DNA of 64,000 nucleotides, from contig VIIQ02000775.1 of assembly GCA_007449985.2 (NCBI GenBank), positions 1 to 64,000 of the forward strand, written 5' to 3'. The notes below the pieces were generated by a model that ran no database searches, had not been told where the DNA came from, and saw only the letters and a program-made list of their open reading frames with translations. Position numbers and translations under genes: made by a program. This stretch comes from Desmodesmus armatus (Eukaryota > Chlorophyta > Chlorophyceae > Sphaeropleales > Scenedesmaceae). Below, one piece after another: positions 23,544 through 33,969 of the stretch (its first letter is position 1; every line of letters starts with the position of its first letter).

Positions 23544-24882
23544 ATGAAAAAGAAAAAGGTCCCAAGAGCCGTTCAGGCCCAGCAGCAGGCGCCAAAGCTC
23601 AACCCTTTCGAGCTGAAGGGATCTCGCAAGAAGTTTGACGTGCTGGGCAAGCGAGACAAGAAGGAGAAGAACAATGTCATCAAGTCCAGGGAAGAAGCGT
23701 ACAATAGGGTACGTAAGTCACGGAGCAGGTTGCCGCCAAGTTGGTGGCAGTGCTGCTGGTGCTGCTGCTGCTGCTGTTGCTGCTGTTGGAGCAAGCCTCT
23801 TCCGGGTCTGACTGCAGAACTCACTCAGACGCTTGATTATTGATCTTATTGCCACCCATCTTATTTGTGCCCTTGCAGCGTAAGAAGACGTTGTTGGTGG
23901 AATACAAGCAGCTGCGCAAGGCCAACACATTCATTGACAGGCGCTTTGGAGGTGAGGGCGGCATCAGCACTGGCGCCAGCAGCAACAGCAGCAGCAGCAG
24001 CAGCAGACAGATCTGCCGTGTACCTTGCTGTGCACAAGGCTTGTTGGGTCCTTGCCCACGCACCTGATTCCGGTGTATACACACCCGCCAGGGCAAGTGA
24101 CAAACAGCAGCAGCTGAGCCTGTGAAGCTTCGTCTCTCACCCACCCCACACCACATGCTTTCACGTTGCCTCGACACTATCAGCAGCAGCGGGGAACGGA
24201 AGACAAGGTGTCTGCCACGTCATGACCCCATTTCAGCCCCCCCCCCTCTCACCAGCTCGATCGCCGCGTCAATGCTTTGTCTGTGTGCATGTGGCCTTCT
24301 CATACATGTTCGACTCTCGTGCTGTTATCATTCGTTGAATGACTCATCTGTTACTGTGCCCATGCAGAGGATGACCCTGCGCTGGGTGAGGAGGACAAGG
24401 CGTTGGCGCGCTTCCAGGTCCAGCGCATCAAGGAGGCTCGCCGCGCCACACGCTTTGCACTCAGCGGCACAGACGGCGAGGAGCAGCAGGGGCGGCAGCA
24501 GGCGGGGCGGCAACAGGCAGCACACCCTCACGCATGGCGGCATCAGCCTGGAGGAACTGGAGGAGCTCAACAGCAGGTGGGGCAGGGGCCTGAAGGGGTC
24601 TGTGAGTGTGTGGGTGGGTGGGGGGGGGGGATGCCTTGTGTGTGCAAGTGTGAGGGGCGTGCTCGTAGGGAGAGGGTAAGAGTGGTGGGGGTGGACATGT
24701 GGCAGAGGGAGGGGCTGCACAGCCTGCACAGCCACAACACCGCAGCTCACCGGCTGGCGTCTTTGACCACGAGCAGGCGTCTTGACCACCAGCAGGGCGT
24801 TGGTATGCTGGCTGGAGGGGGCTGGACCAACCAGCAAGAGCTTTATGCCAACATCCAGTACTGCTGACCCTCATTGCTCCTT

Positions 24883-24916
<34 letters not shown>

Positions 24917-26348
24917 GGTGGTGGTGGTAATGGTGCTGCTGCTGCTGCTGCTGCTGCTGCTTCAGGCCTGCTGCTGCTCTTGCTGAGCTTGATGATGACA
25001 TGCTTGAGGACCTTGTCAGCAGCTACCACTTTGGTGGAGGCCAGGAGGGACAGCAGGAGGAGGGGGGAGACGGGCAGCGCAGGACAAAGACAAAGAAGGA
25101 GGTGCGTCACGCAATGACCGTGCGCGAACAGGGCTGACTTCAGCAGCAGGCAGCAGCAGCAGCAGCAGCCGCGGCAGACCACAAGTGGAAGGATGCCACT
25201 TGAGCAGCAGGAGCCACAGCAGTGGGGGGGTCAGCAGCTGCTGTTTTGTGGCGGCTTTCTACAGGAGGTGGATGGGGCCGAGGGTCAGCGATTGAAGGGG
25301 GAAGGGTCAGCGCAGGCGGGGGTGAGGGCTCAATGAGGGGGCGTGCTTGGGCCGCAGGCCTGCGCTTGCAGCAGCAGCAACAGCGGAGCTGCAGCAGCAG
25401 CAGGACGATTGTGCAGAGCACCAGAGCATCATTGAGTGGCTTGCGCGACTAATTGTCCCCCCCCCCTTCACCTGCTCTTACAGTAGAGGCTGTGCTCTCC
25501 TTCCTGCTCTGCTCATAGTTGCCTTTTTGAGCGCTCACCCCTCTGTCACCCCTCACCCCTCTGTCACCCCTCACCCCCCCCCCCCTCCTCTTTCTCTGCC
25601 ACTCATCTCCCCTCCTCCCCACCCCCCAGGTCATGGAGGAGATCATCGCCAAGAGCAAGGCTGCCAAGGCTGAGAAGGCCCAGCAGCGTGAGGCTGATGA
25701 GGAGGCACTGGAGCAGCTGGACACCACATTCAAATCACTGGTGGCAGACAGGGAGGCGGGACTGGCAGCACTCGTGAAGCCAGCAGGATATGAGAAGTGA
25801 GTGCGGGCCTTTGCCAAGGGACGCAGGGGGGGGGTAAGATATGGGAAGGGGGGGGGGGCAAGGGGGTGCAGGTTGAGGTGTTCACGCAGTGGTGTGTTGC
25901 AAGGAGGCATGGGTGCAACCCGCAGATTGTGCACTGTAGCCAGTTTTCACAATGAGGCTGACGGAGGCACTGGAGCAGCTGGACAGCACATTTAAGTCAT
26001 GAGTAGCAGACAGGGAGGCGGGACTGGCAGCACTTGTGAAGCCAGCAGGATATGAGAAGTGAGTGCGGGCCATGCGCTGGGGCCTGGGGGGTAGGGGAGG
26101 GGGTGGAGGTGGTGGTGTTCATGCAGTGTTGTGTTGCAAGGAGGCATGGTACAGCCCAGGAATGGTCTGTTCAACCACTTTTCACCTGCTGAAAGGGTGC
26201 CGTATCCTGTTGACATCACCTGTCATGCTGATCGCCTTGTGTAGCAAGGTGCACAATGGACGGCTGCTGGGCAGGATGTGTCTGTCGTGAAGCCTGTTGC
26301 GCTGTTGTACTGTTGCTGCTGCTGCTGCTGCTGCTGCTGTTGGTTGTG

Positions 26349-26387
<39 letters not shown>

Positions 26388-29300
26388 TGTGTCTCAGGGG
26401 CCGCAAGGTGAAGGCTGACAATGCTGCTGATGCTGAGTATGACAGGGCAGCAAGGGAGCTGGCCTTTGAGGCCAAGGGACAGGTGGGTGCGGGGCATGGT
26501 GTGAGGAGAATGGGAAGGGGGTAAAAGGGTACAGTAAGTGTGTAGCATGCATTTATTTGGCAGGAAAGTGCCCCTGCTTGCTTGATACAATTGATACAAG
26601 CTGCACAGAACTTGGAAGAGCAACAGCGTGCCAGCAGGCGTATGTTGCATGCAGCTATGTTGCATTGTGAATGGTGTCCCAGCTGCTGCTTCATTGACGC
26701 TCATCAATCACAGCACCTTCTCACACTCACTCACTCACTCACCCACACTCCCCCCCCCCCCCCCCGTGTTTCCCCCAGGCTGCTGATGCTGCCTTCAGCA
26801 AGGAGCAGCTGGAGGAGCGTGAGTCAGCCCGACTGACAGCACTGGAGGCAGCTCGACTCAAACGCATGAAAGCAGACGCAGCAGCAGACGCAGCAGCAGC
26901 AGGGGGTGGTGACGATGATGGGGACGGGGATGGTGACGCTGCTGCTGCTGCTGATCTGCCCAAGGGTGGCTATGCTGCTAAAAGGGCGAGGGCACGGATT
27001 GAGGCTGAGCGGGAGGAGAGGAGGCAGAAAAGGAAGCTGGACCCATCAGGTGGGTTGGGACGGGTGCTGGTGTGTGTGGGGGGGGGGGGGGAGAGGTGAA
27101 TGTAAGGTTGCCTGTGCTCTCCCCAGCCATGTGCTCTCCCCAGCCAACAGCATCTAGGTGCACTCACTGGCCATTGCAATGCATCCTTCGCCAGCCAGCG
27201 CATGTTGGTAACAAGATGGCTGTTGACATCAACAGTGGCAGTACACACGTGTGTCGCAGTGGCGTTCAGGCTGTGTGTGTCCCTTTATGTGTCGGCTATA
27301 TGTGCCACTTTGTGACCGTGCTGCCACCACTGCTGCTGCTGCTGCTGCTGCTGGTGGTGTCATTGCAGGTGATGCCTTGGAGGAAAACTACGACCTGTCA
27401 GAGGGTGACGAGGACGACAGCGGCAGCGATGGCGGCAGCGACAGCGGCAGCGATGGCGGCGCCCCCGCTGCTGCCAACGCGCTAGAGGCTCGCCGCCAGG
27501 CTGCTGCTGCTGGGGGTCACCCCCTGCAGGCCTCGTTCAGGGAGGCAGCAGCACGGCTGGCAGCTAAGCACGGGGTGCAGGTGCAGCAGCAGCAGGGGGA
27601 CAGTGACGAGGAGGGTGAGAGTGAGGAGGGGAGTGAGGGAGAGGGTGAGTCAGGCAGTGAGGAGAGTGAGAGTGAAGGAGATCACGGGGAGGAGGGGGGT
27701 GCTGGTGCAGCCAGGGGTCGGAAGCGGGCCCGGGGTGATGGAGAGGAGAGTGAGGGGGGCAGCGGGTCGGAGGGGGGCTCCTCTGACGAAGGTGATGAGG
27801 GTGACTCGGAAGATCATGGAGGGTCAGACGACGACGCAGCAGCAGAAGCAGAAGCAGCAGAGGCTCCGCACCCCACCAAGGCTCTCAAGCAGCAGCAGCG
27901 GCAGCAGCAGCAGCAGCCGCCGGGCCAGGCAGCAGCAGCAGCAGCAGCAGCAGCGGAGTTTGATGGTCCGCTGGACTTGTCGTTTACTCCTGCGGTGCCT
28001 GGGAGCTACCCTGAGTTTGCTGCGCTGGTGGCTGGGCGGCCTGCAGACCAGCTGGGGCTGGCTATAGCCAGGATCAGGACCTTCAACGCAGCGGCACTGG
28101 CAACGGACAGCAAGCGCAAGCTGCAGGTGAGCTCATCAGCTTCATAGCTACAGGTGTAATGTTGATTGATGAAGATGAGAGGGACATGTGTGTGTAAGTA
28201 CGTGTGTGGTCGTGTGTGTAAGTGCGTGTGTGGTCACGTGTGTGCAGTGCGTCAGTGAGTGTGTGAGTGAGGGATGGAGTGAGTGATTGTGATTGTCTGG
28301 AAGCGGGTGCGACTGAGTGTGCGAGCTCCTTCAAAATTGGTGTGGGAGCAAGTGGGTGGTTGAGGATGCCAGTGAGTGTGTGTCTGTACACACTGAGAGG
28401 GCAACTGCAGTCAAACACCTGCATCACTAGCAGGAATGGCTAGGTCAAGCGTCAAATTGTTGTTTGTGTGTGTTTTGACGGCTCTGTTGTCAACAGGCAT
28501 GGATATCAGTTGCTTGTGTCGCCTTGGCTGCTGCTGCTGCTGTTGGGGATGATGAGAGACGCATCACTCCATGTCTGATGCTCACTGACGATCACACTGC
28601 TACACTGTTCCTCTTAGCTGACCCAAGCAGAAGCAGCAGCAGCCAGTCGAGTGTGGGAGCCTCATTTGTTGTGTGGGTGTGCATCTTGGAGAGTTGGCAT
28701 GTGCACTCGGCTCTGGCACAACGGTGGTGTGTGGATGGAGCTGTGTTCTTGCCTGGTTGTTACATGTGTGTGGCCTTGTCACTGCAGACCTTGGAAGTTG
28801 TTGCTGCTGTTGTTGCTGCTGCTGGGGATGATGAGAGACGCATTATCCTGTGACTGATGCTCACTGACGATCACACTGCTACACTGTTCCTCTTAGCTGA
28901 CCCAAGCAGAAGCAGCAGCAGCAGCAATGGTTTGAAGCATTTTGTGGTTTTCGTCTGGGGATGCTTGTGTGCATATACTCATCCTGCCGGAGCATGCTGC
29001 ACGGCCCTTTTTGGGGGGCGCAGGTGGTGTTGATTCCAAATGGCACCCAGTGCAACCCTGTCTCCCCAGAACAGCATATGCTTCAGGCTCTCACCAGCTC
29101 CACCATCTCTCACTATTACCGCCCCCCAACCGCTCTACCCTCTCTTCAGGTGTTGTATGGCATCCTGGTGCAGCACTTTGCCCTGCTGGCGGGGCAGCAG
29201 CCTGTGCCCACAGCACACCTGGACGTACTCACACAGGTGAGTTGGGGGGTTGTTGACACCGGCGTTGGATGGAGTGCATCATCTTAGTGTACCTTGAAGT

Positions 29301-32300
29301 TTGTGCCATGTCATTACGGCAGTCACAGTACTCACCCAAAGGGTATGTCCAGGCATAAAAATGCACCTTGTGGACAGCTTTCATGATCAAGCCCTGCAAC
29401 ACATTTACTCATCCTCTTCCTTCCTCCCTGTCTGGTGGGGTTACCAAGGCATCAACATGTCGCAGCGCACCACCCGGCAGCGGCCCTGTGGCTGTCACCT
29501 GTCACAACTTGTGCTTCCACCTGCCCATCCCACAGGTGCTGGTGCAGCTGACCCCCGAGGTGCCCTTCTATGCCGCCACAGTGGCTCGCACACGCCTCGA
29601 CAAACTCCACGAGCGGCTGTCTGCAGCATTGGCTGACCCATTGGGGGCTGGTGGCTCCCTGCTGGGCTGGCCAGGGTCCCGGCAGCTGCTGCAGCTGCGC
29701 CTCTTTGCGCTGCTGTTCCCCACCAGCGACCGGCGTCACCCGGTGACCACACCCCTTGCGCTGCTGGTGGGGAAGTACCTGAGCCAGTGCCCTGTCAACA
29801 GCGGCTACACAGCAGCGCTGGGGCTGCTGCTGGCAGGCATGGCGCTGCAGAATGCAGCAGCGGCGGCGCGCTTCTGCCCAGAGGCGGTGAACTTTGTCAC
29901 AGCGACACTGCAAGCCTTCCTGCCTGCAGTAGTGGAGGGGCCTTCCACAGCAGCAGGTGCAGGCGGTGGGGGCAAGCAGCGCACAGCAGCAGCAGCGGCG
30001 TCGGCGTGTGTCAGCAGATTCACTCCTGAGCTGCTAGTGCTGGACTGCTGCAAGGCAGCCGCCACAACAGCAGCGGCGGCTGCTGGCAGCAAGCGCAGCA
30101 AAAAGCAGCAGCTGCAGGGGAAGTTACAGCAGCAGGAGCAGATAGCTCCCATCAAGCTGTATCAGCTGCTGTCCTCGAGTCCTGAGGACCCTCAGTTCAG
30201 TGGGGACCCCTTCAGGCTGCAGCTGCTGTGCTGTGCTGTGAGCACTGCGCAGCGTGTGCTGCAGCTCAGCCGGGGCTGTGGGGCTGCTGCCCCTGAGGTG
30301 CTGGCACCGCTGGCTGCTGCTGCTGAGGCTGTGGGGAGGCTGCAGGGGCTGCCTGCAGCTGCTGCTGCTGCGGTGCAGGGCTTGGCCCAGGGTCTGAGCA
30401 GCAGGATGCAGGAGGTGGTGGGCGCGCGGCAACCCATGGTCCAGTCACACAGGTATGTTGATGACGCAACATCAAATTGATGCATGCGTGTGCATGGGCT
30501 TTGTGTATCTTTTGAACAGAAACAGAGGCTTGCGTGGCTGTGTTGACAGCAGGTTTGCAGCTGTTGACACTGGGCGCGGCACTCCAGACGGTATCGAGGC
30601 CAGCGTGCGTGCTGCTCAGGACCGTGCAGGGCCTGGAGGAGCTGTCAGCAAGCTGCTACAGTGCACAGCCAATGACAACACATCGCACATCTGCAGGCAG
30701 GGTTTTGTTTGGTTTCCGGGAGCTGATCTCAGCGCACTTCGACGTTGAGGCAGGCTTTGAACAGCTGGTGGAGACCCTGTCTCCAGCAGCTGTTCAATGC
30801 CTGCCTCAACGTCTTAGTGCGATGTGTTGGCAACAGCACCCTGCCTGCAGATGTGCAGTCTGTCATCGGCTGTGCACTGGCCGCCATCAGAGAGAGTGAC
30901 CTTCATCCCAAGCCCTAGCATGCAAGTGCTCAATGTGCAGGAGCTGCTGAACACCAAGGCTGACTGCCAGGCCCTTGATAGGGCTTAGGATAGGCCCTAT
31001 CCTTACCTAGCTGTTAACATTGGCTGCGGCACTCCAGACGGTGTTGAGCCTGACATGTGTGCTCAGGACCGTGCAGGGTGTTGAGGCCGACGTGTGCGCC
31101 GCTCAGGTCCTGGCAGAGCTGTAACCAAACTACTATAGTGCACAGCCAATGACAAACACATTGCACATCTGCAGGCAGGGTGCTGTTTGGTCTCCAGCAG
31201 CTGTTCGTAGTGTGCCTCCACGGTTGTCGAGGCGCGCTTTGAACCGCTGCTGGAGACCAAACAGCACCCTGCCTGCAGATGTGCAGTCTGCCATTGGCTG
31301 AGCACTGGCCGCCATCAGAGACTGACACTTATCCCAAGCCCTAGCATGCATGTGCTCAAGGGCTTGGCAGTCGGCCTTTGCTTTTAGCATCCCAAACGGA
31401 GATGCTCAAGGCCAAGGCTGCCTGCCAGGCCCTTGAGCACATGCATGCTGGGGCTTGGGATCGTTGCCAGTATCTGCTCTGTTTGCCTGCAGGGTAATCA
31501 ACTGCACGTGCTTGCAGGCATATGGGGGAATGCAGGGCGTGCTGGCGGCTATGTCAGGGTGTGTGGCTCATGTGTGCGACCCTGCCTGCTCAGCAGCTCA
31601 GCTGAGAATACCTGCAAACAATTCTGTGCTGCTGCTCCTGCTGCTGCTGCTCCTGCTGCTGCTGGTGGGTCCTGCAGGGTGAAGGTTGTTGTGCCCCGGG
31701 AGTACAACCCTCGCTTTGAGGCAGACTTCAACGCTGCAGCCGACTATGACTACGACAGGTAAAAACAGCTCACTGCATCTTGTGCAACCATCAACTTGAT
31801 GCAACATTGAATGTTGCATGGTTCAGGGTTTGGATGCTTACAACACAACACAGTGCATCGCCCACAGAGCCATGCGACTTTGCCTGCCAGGCAGTGCCTC
31901 TAGCTTGGGGCTCAGCCCTTAGATAATAGTGATGTCATGTGCTGTGACTGTAGCTCACTGGGCCTGTGTTGCAATGTGCATGATTGGACTGGCATTCTCT
32001 GTAATGTGCATAGTGTCCTCTCTGACGCATGTTTAGTGCTGTCAAACACATGTAAGTGTTCATTGTCTTCTCTGCATTCGTCTCCCTCCCCCCTCCCCCT
32101 CCCCCCCCCCCTGCAGGCAGCGCAGTGAGTCCAAGAAGCTGCAGCGGCAGCTGGTCAAGGAGAAGCGCGGGGCGATGCGCGAGCTGCGGCGCGACGCGTC
32201 ATTCATGGCGGCGGTGAGTAACATAACACAGGGGACGGGCAGCAGGCAAAGGTGTTGTTGTCGTTGAATGGAGTGTGGCGCCTGCCGCATCATGTTGGGT

Positions 32301-32629
32301 GTTGTTGCACTGCAGCCAGGCCAGAGACGTCAATCAGCAGGAATTCAATTGGGTGACGGTTGATGACATCCATTAGCTTCTGAGCATCACCCTGTCGAAG
32401 GCGAGCATCTCTTGTTGCTGACGGTGTCATGTCCTTCCTGCTGCTGCTGCTGCCTTCTACTCCCTCCCCCCCCCCCCAGGAGCGTGATGCTGAGAAGTCT
32501 CGTGTGAATGCTGAGCGTCTTGCGTCTGAGCGCTCCTTCTACGCTGAGCTGCAGCGGCAGGAGGCAGACGCAAAGAGCGGCGGCCAGCGCGGCATGAACC
32601 CACACAAGAAGAAGAAGGGCAGGCAGTGA
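23544..32629 (+). CDS. NOP14: NOP14-like nucleolar protein (SSU processome component)
   Basis: Thirteen exons: 23544-23708, 23879-23951, 24368-24576, 24966-25101, 25630-25796, 26398-26482, 26779-27049, 27369-28126, 29150-29236, 29536-30452, 31678-31758, 32117-32213, 32480-32629; about 1,064 residues. Family-typical stretches appear in order. The N-terminus has NPFELKGSRKKFDVLGKRDK and RRKKTLLVEYKQLRKANTFI. Then come DRRFGEDDPALG, LTHGGISLEELEEL, SSYHFGGG, KKEVMEEIIAKSK, a very acidic Ser/Glu/Gly tract in exon 8, and LKR/RELRRD basic blocks ending NPHKKKKGRQ. NOP14 acts in 40S pre-rRNA processing in the nucleolus. Exon 3 needs a one-base correction between about 24470 and 24530 to link its two halves. 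Exon phases agree elsewhere. Confidence 0.9.
25954..26150 (+). repeat. Duplicated NOP14 exon-5 fragment (pseudoexon) inside intron 5
   Basis: The 3' part of exon 5 with its GTGAGT donor and following intron (about 25690-25912) is repeated 262-264 bp downstream. The copy has a 2-base deletion and a TCATGAGTAG stretch where exon 5 reads TCACTGGTGG, giving an in-frame stop. The donor site is intact. AG dinucleotides stand upstream (for example CCCGCAG at about 25924). Confidence 0.85.
26310..26386 (+). repeat. CTG/GCT trinucleotide tracts before NOP14 exon 6
   Basis: Two long CTG runs stand directly upstream of the acceptor. Similar runs occur upstream of exon 4 (about 24886-24963) and exon 8 (about 27327-27353) and within introns at about 23755 and 23985. 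Confidence 0.8.
28528..28932 (+). repeat. Direct repeat pair in NOP14 intron 8
   Basis: A unit of about 110 bp begins in a CTG run, continues GGGGATGATGAGAGACGCAT and ends in GCAGAAGCAGCAGCAGC. It occurs at about 28528-28645 and again at about 28806-28930, with a period of 279 bp. The two copies differ by a few substitutions. No coding frame is conserved across them. Confidence 0.8.
30661..31461. repeat. Three long inverted repeats in NOP14 intron 10
   Basis: Inverted repeat A spans 30661-30877; its inner arms are 30741-30775 and 30779-30813, with 33 of 35 positions paired. Inverted repeat B spans 31138-31305; its inner arms 31163-31201 and 31246-31284 match at all 39 positions. Inverted repeat C spans 31331-31461 with about 40-nt arms and two or three mismatches. 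A and B share sequence in their outer arms. A single arm of the C type recurs at about 30905. The arms look like fragments of a coding sequence (for example LPADVQSVIGCALAAIRES in the right arm of A). Confidence 0.85.
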
Positions 32630-33969
32630 ACAGGCAGCAGCAGCAGCAAGCACAGGCTGAAGCTGGGCTGGCAAGTAAGGCATGGCCTGTGATAGGGGTT
32701 CAGCCTGCTAGGCCCCAGTGTCACACACGCAGTGCGTTGGGTCTGGCTCGCAAGCTTTGAACAGGCAGGGCCTGCATCTCGCACCGCAGCCAGCCAGTAG
32801 CCTCACCCATCAATGGGGTGTGCTGTTGGAGGCGGCCAGGGTTTTGTGTTGTGCCTCTGGAGGCCAGGTTGTGAGAGCGTGATTTGGGGCCTGCTTGCTC
32901 AGCATGGTGTAGTGTCCTGTGGCGCGGTCATGCAGCTTTTTGAACAAGCAGCGCAAGCCACTGCATAAGTGGTGCCTGCTTATCAAAGCTGAGTAACATG
33001 TCGTGGCAAATACGGTGCTGGTGACAGCCTGAGTGCCCACTTCCAGCAACTGCGTGACCGCTGAGTATCTTCGTCATGGTACAGCTGGTGACAGCACAGC
33101 AGGTACATGCACACTCGTCACGCAGATGCAACATCAAGGCGCTGAACTGTAAAGCTGATAGCTCTGCGCGGCTGCATACGGCTATGTACAACAGTATCCA
33201 CTTCTCAGCGTATGAAGTAGATGAAAATGGTTGTCACCCGATCTCCCAGTGATCTAATGTAAGGCCATCACCTTGTAGTGCCTTGAATATCTACCCAGGT
33301 CAGCAGGGTGTGTGATGGCTACAACTTGAGCTCTTGAAATGCTAGTGGGCCCTACAACCTTGCTGCAGCCAGGACCCTGTCAGCCTATGGGCTGACCGGC
33401 TGGCGCTGTTGTTGGACCTTTGCATGCACAGCTTGGGGCTGTGCGACACACATTAGGTTCTCTGCATCCCTGCAAGGTTGTGGAGTGCACTGCCCACATA
33501 AGCTTGATCCCAACAAATCTGACCTCCTTCGGGCACGGCCTGCCTACGCTTCTGGCATGTTGGGGGGAAAGGTGCTGCGAGTGGGGTAACGAGCGTAATG
33601 CGTGCGTCACGTTGTTTTTATTGGGCTCAACACACGACAGCATTGCTTGGTGTACACCAATGTCGGCTCTAATGTCGGCATGCACCAACCGCCGGTCGTT
33701 CGTGCCCCATGCGCAACCTTTGCCGTCATGTGATGTGATTACAATCTTGAATATCATAGAATTCATCGTCAACGTCCTTGCAGCTCACTCACAGGCACTG
33801 GCCCAAGAGGTCTTTGTCGGGGTTTGTGGCCTGCAGGAAATTCACAGCAGATGCTGAAAGGTAGCCCTGACAGCCATGATGTAATGATAAGTCATTGCAA
33901 AAGCTTCCCACATGATTTATACACCCAAAGAAACGCCCTTGAAAAGGGAGCCAAACGCAAACTAGCATC
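32630..33969. other. Intergenic region between NOP14 and the coiled-coil gene
   Basis: About 1.3 kb holding the NOP14 3' UTR and the promoter of the next gene. A TGTAA, the usual chlorophyte polyadenylation signal, occurs at about 33148, rather far from the NOP14 stop. Open frames on both strands (about 33380-33860) have no recognisable domain. Confidence 0.45.
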
